Shown: positions 1-6,356 of the stretch, one piece after another | Numbering within the stretch: position 1 is the first letter of the stretch | How the letters are laid out: each line of letters opens with the position of its first letter | Source: Actinomycetes bacterium | GTDB taxonomy: Bacteria > Actinomycetota > Thermoleophilia > Gaiellales > Gaiellaceae | NCBI GenBank assembly: GCA_030624785.1 | Contig: JAUXJK010000046.1 | Location: forward strand, 1-9,919 | Length of the DNA stretch: 9,919 bases | Reading direction: 5' to 3' | The notes under the pieces: generated by a model | Database searches by the model: none | Seen by the model: only the letters and a program-made list of their open reading frames with translations | Told to the model about the DNA's origin: nothing | Position numbers and translations under genes: made by a program

Positions 1-2
1 GG

Positions 3-857
3 CGGTGGCTTGACCTCGGATTCTTCAACTTCCAACCCTCCGAATTCGCCAAGCTCGCTCTCGCGCTCGTGGTTGCGTCGCTTGTTGCCTCAGGCGGAAC
101 AGACGGAATGGGGTGGCGCCGCGTGGGAGTTGTGTTGGCGATCTCAGCACCGCTTGGCCTTCTGGTCTTTGTTGAGCCAGATTTTGGAACCTCCCTTGTG
201 CTTGCGGTCGCAGTTGCGGCGGGTCTTTTCTTTGCGGGCGCACGCTGGCGGATACTTCTCACACTGGGCCTGCTCACAGCTGCCGTGGCACTCGCGGTGC
301 TCTGGTTGTTACCGTCGAACGGTGTCGCTGTGCTCAAGCCCTACCAGGAGGATCGCCTCCTGGGCTTCCTCGATCCGTCCTCGGACCCGACCGGATCGAC
401 GTACAACGTGAACCAGTCGATTACCGCTGTCGGCGCCGGAGGCCTGACCGGTCGAGGCACAGAGGGCGCAAGCCAGACCACGGGCTTCTACCTGCCGGAG
501 CATGCGACCGACTTCGTCTTCTCATCGCTTGCCGAGCAGCGAGGCTTTGTGGGCGCAGCGTTGCTCCTCTTGCTCTATGGCGCGCTCCTGTGGCGTGGCG
601 CGCGCATCATGGGGATGGCTCCGAACATGTTCCAAATGGTGCTCGCCGGCTGCATTGTCTCGATGTTCCTCTTCCAGATAGTGGTGAATGTCGGGATGAC
701 CATGGGGATCGCACCGGTCGTCGGGCTCCCGTTGCCTTTCGTGAGCTACGGGGGCAGTTCGATGCTCGCAAGCCTCGCGATGGTCGGTGTGCTTCTTGCT
801 ATTCATGCGCGGGGACGTCTCACAAGGCAGAACGGTCATAGGAGTGAGTGGCGCTGA
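3..857 (+). CDS. rodA: RodA, SEDS-family peptidoglycan glycosyltransferase (5' partial)
   Basis: The reading frame is open from the left edge, so the true start lies outside the window; 284 residues are visible. RodA is a multi-pass membrane enzyme that polymerises lipid II into glycan strands with a class B PBP during lateral wall growth. Family landmarks appear in order: RWLDLGFFNFQPSEFAKLAL at the edge, EPDFGTSL, KPYQEDRLLGFLDP, the loop GSTYNVNQSITAVGAGGL, then LPEHATDFVFS, and near the end GMTMGIAPVVGLPLPFVSYG. The Asp of TDF (codon 510-512) aligns with the catalytic Asp262 of E. coli RodA. The YQxDR-FLDP-DPxGxxYNxxQS pattern fits RodA/FtsW, and the TDFVF and PVVGLPLPFVSYGGSS segments fit RodA best; FtsW is the less likely alternative. 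The stop overlaps the next gene as TGATG, so the two are probably cotranslated. Confidence 0.93.
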   Translation, partial: RWLDLGFFNFQPSEFAKLALALVVASLVASGGTDGMGWRRVGVVLAISAPLGLLVFVEPDFGTSLVLAVAVAAGLFFAGARWRILLTLGLLTAAVALAVLWLLPSNGVAVLKPYQEDRLLGFLDPSSDPTGSTYNVNQSITAVGAGGLTGRGTEGASQTTGFYLPEHATDFVFSSLAEQRGFVGAALLLLLYGALLWRGARIMGMAPNMFQMVLAGCIVSMFLFQIVVNVGMTMGIAPVVGLPLPFVSYGGSSMLASLAMVGVLLAIHARGRLTRQNGHRSEWR

Positions 858-1741
858 TGGCGAGCACAGGTTTCTCTCTGCGAAATGCACGGTCGATTCA
901 GACCATGGCCGAGGAGATCAATTCTGAGCCACCCGCTCGCATTGCCGTGGGCGGAGACGCCACGTTTGCGGCCGCCCTCGGACAGGCCATCGCCGGCGAC
1001 GCGACCGGTGCTGTCGTTGTCGAGACTGGTGGTGCTTCGCGAGACGAACTCCAGGAGTATCTCGGCTTCGTTGTCGCGATCGACACATGGCCGCTGTCGG
1101 ATGGCGTACTCGAGCAGCTACGAAATGTTGACCGTGCCTCCGTCCCGATCGTCGCTGTCTTGCTTGACCTCGAGCGGGAACCGCGCTCCGAGGAGATTCC
1201 ATATGTGCTTGCCACGGATGTCATCCGCGCATCAGATATCGAGGAGGCGGTGGTCCCCACGGTCGCGCGAGTTGCCATTCGCGCCAAGGGTGAGGCCTAC
1301 AGACTCGCCCGCGCCATGCCTCAGTTTCGGGAGACTGTCGGCAAGGCCATCATCAGGCACTACTCCCGCCGAAACGGTTTGGTCGGCGCTGCATCAATGG
1401 TTGCGGCGGCCGATCTTCCGGTGCTTACGATGAATCAGGTGCGCATGGTCTCGCGGCTTGCGGGCGCCTACGGAATCGAGCTCGATGCGAAGCGACTCGT
1501 TGAGCTCGGTGCTGTGGTCGGTGCGGGTGTCGGGCTTCGCAGTGTCGTTCGCTCGGCCCTATCAGCGTTGCCTGGGCCGGCCTGGGTAATCAAGGGTGGA
1601 ACAGCGATGGGTGGAACCGTCGCGATAGGCGAGGCGGCCGTGAAGCGGTTTCGGGCTGAGGTTGAGTCGGAGGACGCGATCGCCGATACACACACCAGAA
1701 CATCGTCGGGTGACGGCACCAGCTCCAGCCCTACTGCGTGA
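857..1741 (+). CDS. DUF697-type protein with degenerate GTPase-like N-terminal half
   Basis: A 294-residue protein of no established function. I chose ATG 857 because it overlaps the rodA stop (TGATG) and AGGAG lies at 840-844. GTG 848 (only 3 nt from that AGGAG) and ATG 905 are alternatives. Residues about 157-268 look like DUF697 (YcjF-like): a basic helix with RHYSRRNGLVGAAS, then AADLPVLTMNQVRMVSRLAGAYG, then glycine-rich amphipathic or membrane-associated helices (GAVVGAGVGLRSVV; WVIKGGTAMGGTVAIGEAA). Known DUF697 proteins often carry an Era-like GTPase domain in front. Here residues 27-105 keep that rhythm (ARIAVGGDATFAAAL; VVAIDTWPLS; VPIVAVLLD) but lack a GxxxxGKS P-loop and NKxD. The tail after about 270 is Ser/Thr/Asp-rich and disordered. 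The DUF697 call is a pattern-level match from memory; the pseudo-GTPase reading is inference. Confidence 0.75.
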   Translation: MASTGFSLRNARSIQTMAEEINSEPPARIAVGGDATFAAALGQAIAGDATGAVVVETGGASRDELQEYLGFVVAIDTWPLSDGVLEQLRNVDRASVPIVAVLLDLEREPRSEEIPYVLATDVIRASDIEEAVVPTVARVAIRAKGEAYRLARAMPQFRETVGKAIIRHYSRRNGLVGAASMVAAADLPVLTMNQVRMVSRLAGAYGIELDAKRLVELGAVVGAGVGLRSVVRSALSALPGPAWVIKGGTAMGGTVAIGEAAVKRFRAEVESEDAIADTHTRTSSGDGTSSSPTA

Positions 1742-2028
1742 GCGCCGCAAAGGTAGCCACGCAGCGTTGGGGTCATGGCCGGTTGCTAGCCTTCCCGCAA
1801 GGAATGAGGGTACCGAGCCCGGATCGGGCTAGCGGGAACCTCAACGAATTATCCACGCTTTCGTGAAATCCCAGCCGAATCTCTATGCCCTCTACGAGCG
1901 TTTCGTCGCTCGGCTACATCCGATCTTGCTTTGCGGCACGACGGGCATGACTCTCGACTTCGGAACTACGACGGGAGCACCGCCGCGGCCGACCAGATGT
2001 GTCGCGCCGCCAGCTAAGGAGCCCCACC
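1742..2028 (+). promoter_or_regulatory. Structured leader region upstream of RNase E/G
   Basis: This 287-nt stretch has no convincing gene. It has several inverted repeats. AGCCCG (1816-1821) and CGGGCT (1825-1830) form a 6-bp stem with a GAT loop. TTCCCGC (1792-1798) can pair with GCGGGAA (1832-1838), enclosing the first hairpin. An alternative pairing of GAGG (1806-1809) with CCTC (1839-1842) uses some of the same bases. A separate hairpin, CGAGCG / CGCTCG with a TTTCGT loop, lies at 1895-1912. I found no convincing -35/-10 pair, and no hairpin is followed by a T tract, so a terminator for the upstream gene is not supported. RNase E is known to control its own mRNA through leader hairpins in E. 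coli; a similar role here is inference only. Confidence 0.4.
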
Positions 2029-5000
2029 ATCGCTACGAAGAAAGCCGCCGACGGACAAGAGCCGGGCAGCGAACCGACGTCAGAATCACCCGAGACCCCT
2101 AAAAAACCGGCTACACGCAAGCGTCGCACGTCAACGCCGCGGAAGCAGACAAAGAAAACCCCCACAGAAGCTGCTGGAACCTCGGCCGAAGCGCCGGCCA
2201 AAAAGTCCACGAAGTCTACGAGGGCCGCCAAGAGCGCGAAGACGACCAAGTCTGCGAAAGCGTCGAAGCCCGCCAAGACGACCGCAGCCACCAAGGCTGC
2301 GAAGGCACCGAAGGAGCCCCAGGCGGAGAGCTCTGTCGCTGTTTCCGAGTCAGGCGCTGCCGACGAAAAACCGAAACGCGGCCGTCGCAAACTCGGCGAG
2401 ACGTCAACTGCTTCGAGCAAGCCGAAGCCTGCGAGGGCCAAGCCGAAGAAGCCGAAGGCTGACGAACCTCTCGAGCAGAGTGCACTCGCTGGACCGGATG
2501 GCGGCGAGGCCGCTGGCGACAGCGTCAAGAAGAAGCCCAAGCGCGCCCGCTCGACTACTCGGAAGAAGGCGACGAAGGCGAAGGAGCCAGCAGCGACTGT
2601 CGATGCTACGGCCGCTGCGGCGGAGGGCGCCACATCGGAGGGCGAGCCCAAGAAGAAGCCACAACGCAGGCGGAAGAAGAAGGCTCCGACAGCCACGGCT
2701 AGCGCCGTCGCGACAGACTCCGACGGCGCCGCGAAGGGCGACTCGAAGAGCACTTCGAAGGATCAAGCAAAAACAGACCCGAAGAGCGACCCGAAAGACG
2801 AAGCGGAGGGCGGCACGAAGAAGTCGAGCCGCTCCTCGACCAGGCGCCGCACGAAGAAGTCGGGCGCAACGGCGAAAGACTCCGACTCTGGCACGCGCGC
2901 GAAAAGCGGAGACAAGAAGAAGCGAGGTCGTTCATCGAGTTCGCGCAAGCCGCGCGCGGCGACACCGAAGCGAAGCGACGCGCCAGCTATCCGCAAGGAG
3001 ATGGTGATCTCCGTAGATGTCGGTGAGCAGCGCGTTGCGGTGATCGAAGACGATTCGGTCGTTGAGGTTTATCTCGAGCGTCGCGGTCGGGGCTCAGTGG
3101 CCGGGAGCGTCTACAAGGGCATTGTCGACAACGTGTTGCCGGGCATGGAGGCGTCTTTCGTCGACATCGGGCTCGAGCGAAACGGCTTTCTCTACGTCGG
3201 CGAGATCGTCGTGCCTGACGGTGAGCAGAACGGTCGCAAACAGAGTCGCAGGATTCAGGATCTGATCTCACGCGGCCAGGAGGTTCTTGTTCAAGCCGTC
3301 AAGGACCCGATGGGGACGAAAGGCGCACGGCTCACTACCGAGATCTCTCTACCGGGGCGCTTCGTCGTTTTCGTTCCGTACGGCGAGGGCATTGGCATCT
3401 CGAGACGACTTGACGACGAAGAGCGGGACAGGCTCAAGAAGCTCTGTCGCCAGCTTGATCTTCCCGAGGGTGGAATCATCGTCCGCACAGCTGCCGAGGG
3501 TGTAACCGAGGAGGAGCTGCGAGGTGACCTTGCACTCCTTCGCAAGCTCTGGGCGACGATTCTTGGCCGTTCGAACCGTGCGGAGGCGCCCACGCTTGTA
3601 TATCGCGAAGCTGAGTTGCCACTGCGGCTTGTTCGAGACCTCTTCATCCGCGACTTCGAGCGCATGGTTGTGGATCACGAACCCACGCATCGCCGCCTGG
3701 TCGGCTATCTCAAACGGACATCGCCCGAGCTCGCGGCGCGCGTCGAACTTGATGCCGCGGCGGAATCGATCCTGCAGCGACACGGGGTGGAGGAAGCGAT
3801 GCGCTCCACTCTGGGGCGAACCGTGCCTCTACCCTCGGGCGGCTCGCTTGTCTTTGACTACGCCGAAGCGTTGACCGTCATTGACGTCAACACGGGTCGT
3901 TTCGTCGGGGCCAAGGGTTCACAGACCTCGCTCGAGGACACGATTACGAAGAACAACCTCGAGGCGGCTCGGGAAGTCGTTCGCCAACTTCGCCTTCGGG
4001 ACATCGGTGGAATCATCGTCATCGACTTCATCGACATGTCCAATAGCAAGAACCGGAAAGCCGTCGAGGAAGAGCTTTCGCGAGAGTTGGCGCGAGACCG
4101 GACGAAGACCTACGTGGTCGAGATATCGCCGCTCGGTCTCGTCGAGATGACACGTCAAAACGTGACGGATGGTCCCCGCGAGATCTTGACCGTGCAGTGT
4201 CCCACGTGCACTGGCGAAGGCGTGGTGATCTCCGAAGAGACGATGGTGATCGACGTCGAGCGTGCTCTGAGGTCGCGGGCTCGCTCTTCAGATGCCGAAG
4301 CGATGCTTGTGGAGCTCAATGAGCGCACGGCGCGGAAGGTGATTGGCCCCGGGGGCGACCGTCTGGCTGACTTCGAAGCTGATGTCGAAAAGCGGGTCTT
4401 CGTTGAGTCTCGCACCGACGTCCCTCTCGACTACATGGAGATTCTCGCGGAGGGAACGGCCGCCGAGATGGAACTTCGAGGCTTGCCGGTGTCACCTGGT
4501 GACGACATCGAACTCGAGCTGGAGGACGCCTACCTTCTGGATCCCGCGGACGCGATCGGTCGGCTTGACGGCTACGTCGTCGTCGTTGGAGGCGCCGGTC
4601 GTCGTGTCGGTGAAACCGTTCGCGTCGCCGTCGACCGTGTGACTCGTACAACTGCGTACGCGTCCGTTGTCCTCGACGGAGAGGAGGGCCCACCGATCGA
4701 GACTCTCACCGCTGAGGCGGCGATTGGGGTTGATGGAGCCGCCGGCGAACTCGACGATGTGGAGCTTGTTGAGACACCGAAGATAGACCGCCCTTCCGAG
4801 GAGGAGGAGGCGAAGGAAGCACCGGCTAGCTCAGCTGAACTCTCTGACGGCGAGGAGTCGGTTGCCGCCAAGCCTGCATCCAAGCGGCGTCGCAAGCGCC
4901 GGAAACCGGCCAAGAAGCCGGACGCCGAAGGATCGGAAGCCAAGGAGAATGCTGACGATGGCGCTCAGGTGACGTCGGAGTCCGGCGACGGGGCAAAAGC

Positions 5001-5583
5001 TGCAGAGGCTGCTGGGCAACAGAACGCGACAGAGGCAAACGGTGGGGATGCAGAGGGGCCGAAGAAGCCGTCCCGGCGTCGTCGACGTCGTGGCTCGCGA
5101 GGGAGAGGCTTGAAGGGGGCCGGCGCGGTCAAGCCGGGTGACGGTGAGTCTGATTCTTCGTCCACGGGAGCCGAGGCCGCGTCGGAAGCAGCGCGGCCTG
5201 TTCCGCCGGCCAGCGAAGCGCCCGGCAACGGATCGCCTAAACGCCGCCGCCGGCGATCCACGCGTTCGGGAACCTCGACGGGTGGGCCAACCCAGAACGG
5301 TGCTGCGTCCGCGCCGCAACGGTCTGGAACACCCCAGGGCGACGCACCCCGATCCGACGAGTCGGATGGCGGGACGGCCAACGACAGTCGGCCGGCTAAC
5401 AACGGAACGCCAGACGGGCCGACAGACACGACAGGCTCTTCCGAGGCGGCTCCCAAGCCGGCCAATCGTAGAAGGCGGCGGAGCAGTACCAGTCGGAAGG
5501 CGGCTTCGCCGAAGCCCGTCGAGAGTGCCTCTGCCGCGCAACCGGACGTCGTCGCGAGTTCCAAGCCCCCCGAAGAAGGCTAG
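1999..5583 (+). CDS. rne: Ribonuclease E/G with long disordered basic tails
   Basis: Endoribonuclease for mRNA decay and rRNA/tRNA processing, cytoplasmic and the likely scaffold of a degradosome. Coordinates use the only standard start (GTG 1999); an ATC start at 2029 is better supported by ribosome-binding signals and would shorten it by 10 residues. Numbering from 1999: residues 1-333 are a Lys/Ala/Ser-rich disordered tail; the conserved core starts at EMVISVDVG (334); the S1 domain is about 366-440 (VYKGIVDNVLPGMEASFVDI); the 5'-sensor/RNase H-like part follows; the DNase I-like active site has Asp629 (TVIDVNTG) and Asp676 (IIVIDFIDM), matching E. coli Asp303 and Asp346. Cys734 and Cys737 (CPTC) form the zinc link. 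After the core come a KH-like GPGG (783-786) and a TRAM-like segment (about 838-894). The tail from about 915 to 1194 is disordered, with Arg clusters at 962-969, 1026-1037, 1082-1086 and 1157-1161. The tail-core-tail layout is like mycobacterial and streptomycete RNase E. Confidence 0.95.
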   Translation: MSRRQLRSPTIATKKAADGQEPGSEPTSESPETPKKPATRKRRTSTPRKQTKKTPTEAAGTSAEAPAKKSTKSTRAAKSAKTTKSAKASKPAKTTAATKAAKAPKEPQAESSVAVSESGAADEKPKRGRRKLGETSTASSKPKPARAKPKKPKADEPLEQSALAGPDGGEAAGDSVKKKPKRARSTTRKKATKAKEPAATVDATAAAAEGATSEGEPKKKPQRRRKKKAPTATASAVATDSDGAAKGDSKSTSKDQAKTDPKSDPKDEAEGGTKKSSRSSTRRRTKKSGATAKDSDSGTRAKSGDKKKRGRSSSSRKPRAATPKRSDAPAIRKEMVISVDVGEQRVAVIEDDSVVEVYLERRGRGSVAGSVYKGIVDNVLPGMEASFVDIGLERNGFLYVGEIVVPDGEQNGRKQSRRIQDLISRGQEVLVQAVKDPMGTKGARLTTEISLPGRFVVFVPYGEGIGISRRLDDEERDRLKKLCRQLDLPEGGIIVRTAAEGVTEEELRGDLALLRKLWATILGRSNRAEAPTLVYREAELPLRLVRDLFIRDFERMVVDHEPTHRRLVGYLKRTSPELAARVELDAAAESILQRHGVEEAMRSTLGRTVPLPSGGSLVFDYAEALTVIDVNTGRFVGAKGSQTSLEDTITKNNLEAAREVVRQLRLRDIGGIIVIDFIDMSNSKNRKAVEEELSRELARDRTKTYVVEISPLGLVEMTRQNVTDGPREILTVQCPTCTGEGVVISEETMVIDVERALRSRARSSDAEAMLVELNERTARKVIGPGGDRLADFEADVEKRVFVESRTDVPLDYMEILAEGTAAEMELRGLPVSPGDDIELELEDAYLLDPADAIGRLDGYVVVVGGAGRRVGETVRVAVDRVTRTTAYASVVLDGEEGPPIETLTAEAAIGVDGAAGELDDVELVETPKIDRPSEEEEAKEAPASSAELSDGEESVAAKPASKRRRKRRKPAKKPDAEGSEAKENADDGAQVTSESGDGAKAAEAAGQQNATEANGGDAEGPKKPSRRRRRRGSRGRGLKGAGAVKPGDGESDSSSTGAEAASEAARPVPPASEAPGNGSPKRRRRRSTRSGTSTGGPTQNGAASAPQRSGTPQGDAPRSDESDGGTANDSRPANNGTPDGPTDTTGSSEAAPKPANRRRRRSSTSRKAASPKPVESASAAQPDVVASSKPPEEG
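2015..2031 (+). promoter_or_regulatory. Strong Shine-Dalgarno (TAAGGAG) followed by in-frame ATC: probable real start of RNase E/G
   Basis: TAAGGAG at 2015-2021 is a near-complete anti-16S match. The next 7 nt (CCCCACC) lead to ATC at 2029-2031, in frame with the RNase. The downstream codons read ATKKAADGQEP, a natural-looking N-terminus if ATC is read as Met. The only standard start codon upstream in frame is GTG 1999, which has no Shine-Dalgarno. The frame is closed by TGA at 1948-1950. No in-frame ATG occurs until 3001, inside the conserved core. Confidence 0.55.
2203..2313 (+). repeat. Nine-base periodic Lys codon repeat (H1-like tail) inside rne
   Basis: Within the RNase N-terminal tail a basic residue falls on every third position from Lys69 to Lys105 (69, 72, 75=Arg, 78, 81, 84, 87, 90, 93, 99, 102, 105), with one gap at 96. 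The residues between are mostly Ala, Ser and Thr. At DNA level this is a loose 9-bp period with AAG (one AGG) in phase, not a precise tandem repeat. The composition resembles histone-H1-like bacterial DNA-binding tails; nucleic-acid binding is inference. Confidence 0.65.
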
Positions 5584-5612
5584 GCGTTGTCGAGTCGGAA
5601 CAGGTGAGCGGA

Positions 5613-5641
5613 TTGCCGCGTCGACAATCAGTGGCTACACT
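5613..5641 (+). promoter_or_regulatory. Promoter for the rplU operon (TTGCCG-17-TACACT)
   Basis: TTGCCG (5613-5618) and TACACT (5636-5641) are separated by exactly 17 nt, a good match to a housekeeping-sigma promoter. Transcription would start near 5648, about 48 nt ahead of the rplU ATG. A perfect 7-bp inverted repeat, TTGTCGA (5587-5593) and TCGACAA (5621-5627), brackets the -35 element, its right arm lying in the spacer. This could be an operator or chance. The promoter lets the ribosomal genes be expressed separately from rne. Confidence 0.7.
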
Positions 5642-5651
5642 AATGCAGGTT

Positions 5652-5670
5652 GTGGGCCGTGTCGGTCCGC
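5652..5670 (+). promoter_or_regulatory. Leader hairpin between the rplU promoter and its ribosome-binding site
   Basis: GTGGGCCG (5652-5659) pairs with CGGTCCGC (5663-5670) as an 8-bp stem with two G-U pairs and a TGT loop. No T tract follows, so it is not a terminator. It would form near the 5' end of the rplU mRNA, just before the GGAGAAGAGA ribosome-binding region at 5681-5690. L21 operons in Bacillus-type bacteria have an autoregulatory leader; whether this hairpin does the same is unknown. Confidence 0.45.
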
Positions 5671-5695
5671 TTGGCATGCTGGAGAAGAGATCGTA

Positions 5696-6055
5696 ATGAA
5701 GTACGCAGTTATCAAGGTTGGCGCCCGACAGTATCGAGTCGAGGAAGGCGAGTACCTGCTCGTCGATCGACAGCCCTACGCCGAAGGCGAGATCTTCGAG
5801 GCCAACGTGCTGCTGATCGGCGGCGATGGAAACGCGAGTTTCGGCGACGGTCTCGGCTCTGCTGCCGTAAAGGTCAAGATTCTTGAGCACCTGCGCGGTC
5901 CAAAGGTCATCATCGGCAAGCATCGACGCCGCACTGGCTATCGCCGCCGCAACGGATTCCGAGCTGAGCTGACGCGAATTCAGATCGAGAAGATCCGAGC
6001 CGGGCGCAAGAAGACCGCCAAAGCTACGGCCGCGACGAGTGAGGCTGCGGGCTAG
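5696..6055 (+). CDS. rplU: 50S ribosomal protein L21
   Basis: A 119-residue protein, slightly longer than the usual 100-105 aa because of a C-terminal Lys/Ala/Thr tail (GRKKTAKATAATSEAAG). L21 binds 23S rRNA in the large subunit. The family opening MKYAVIKVGARQYRVEEGEY is intact, as are VKVKILEHLRGPKVIIGKHR and the closing TRIQIEKI. In the basic C-terminal element the usual Gly-His-Arg of L21 reads Gly-Phe-Arg (RRRNGFRAEL). Start ATG 5696 is fixed by homology and by GGAG at 5681-5684 within a purine-rich stretch. It is the first gene of rplU-rpmA-obgE-nadD-rsfS, preceded by its own promoter and leader hairpin. The gap to rpmA is 28 nt. Confidence 0.97.
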   Translation: MKYAVIKVGARQYRVEEGEYLLVDRQPYAEGEIFEANVLLIGGDGNASFGDGLGSAAVKVKILEHLRGPKVIIGKHRRRTGYRRRNGFRAELTRIQIEKIRAGRKKTAKATAATSEAAG

Positions 6056-6083
6056 TCGGGCCGCAGCACCGGAAGGAAATCTC

Positions 6084-6329
6084 ATGGCGCATAAAAAGGG
6101 CCTCGGCTCGTCAAAGAACGGACGCGACTCTCAATCCAAGCGATTGGGCGTCAAGATGTTCGCAGGGCAAGAGATAAAGTCTGGAATGATCATTGCGCGT
6201 CAGCGCGGCACGCGTTTTCGTCCCGGCCCCGGAACCGGACTCGGTCGAGATCACACGATCTTCGCGGTACGAGACGGCGTCGTGGGCTTCAGCAAGAGCG
6301 GAAGCAAGCGGTACATAAGCGTCGTCTAG
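6084..6329 (+). CDS. rpmA: 50S ribosomal protein L27
   Basis: An 81-residue protein of normal length. L27 lies at the peptidyl-transferase centre of the large subunit, its N-terminal tail reaching toward the tRNA acceptor ends. The protein begins directly MAHKKGLGSSKNGRDSQSKR, so there is no N-terminal extension of the kind removed by the Prp protease in Firmicutes. The rest is canonical: GVKMFAGQEIKSGMIIARQR, GTRFRPGPGTGLGRDHTIFA, ending SKRYISVV. GGAAGGA at 6071-6077 gives a clear ribosome-binding site 6 nt from the ATG. It sits between rplU (28 nt upstream) and obgE (27 nt downstream), the widespread L21-L27-Obg order. Confidence 0.98.
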   Translation: MAHKKGLGSSKNGRDSQSKRLGVKMFAGQEIKSGMIIARQRGTRFRPGPGTGLGRDHTIFAVRDGVVGFSKSGSKRYISVV

Positions 6330-6356
6330 ACGCAGTGGCCGTGCGCACCGGCTGAC

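Noticed and set aside
1863..2102. 79-codon plus-strand frame starting at GTG 1863
   Set aside because: It overlaps the RNase start in another frame, has no Shine-Dalgarno, and its C-terminal half is simply the shifted reading of the Arg/Lys-rich tail.
1914..2753. 279-codon open frame on the minus strand across the RNase N-terminal tail
   Set aside because: It mirrors the Lys/Ala-rich sense codons (giving Phe/Ala/Ser-rich nonsense) and has no ribosome-binding site or recognisable domain.
3001..3003. ATG 3001 with AAGGAG immediately before it, as a start for a short RNase E/G lacking the tail
   Set aside because: The AAGGAG (2995-3000) abuts the ATG with no spacing, so it cannot work as a ribosome-binding site. 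The upstream frame is long, open and biased as coding sequence.
4831..5541. 236- and 199-codon minus-strand frames opposite the RNase C-terminal tail
   Set aside because: GC-rich low-complexity coding sequence commonly leaves the opposite frames open; no domain or start signal supports them.
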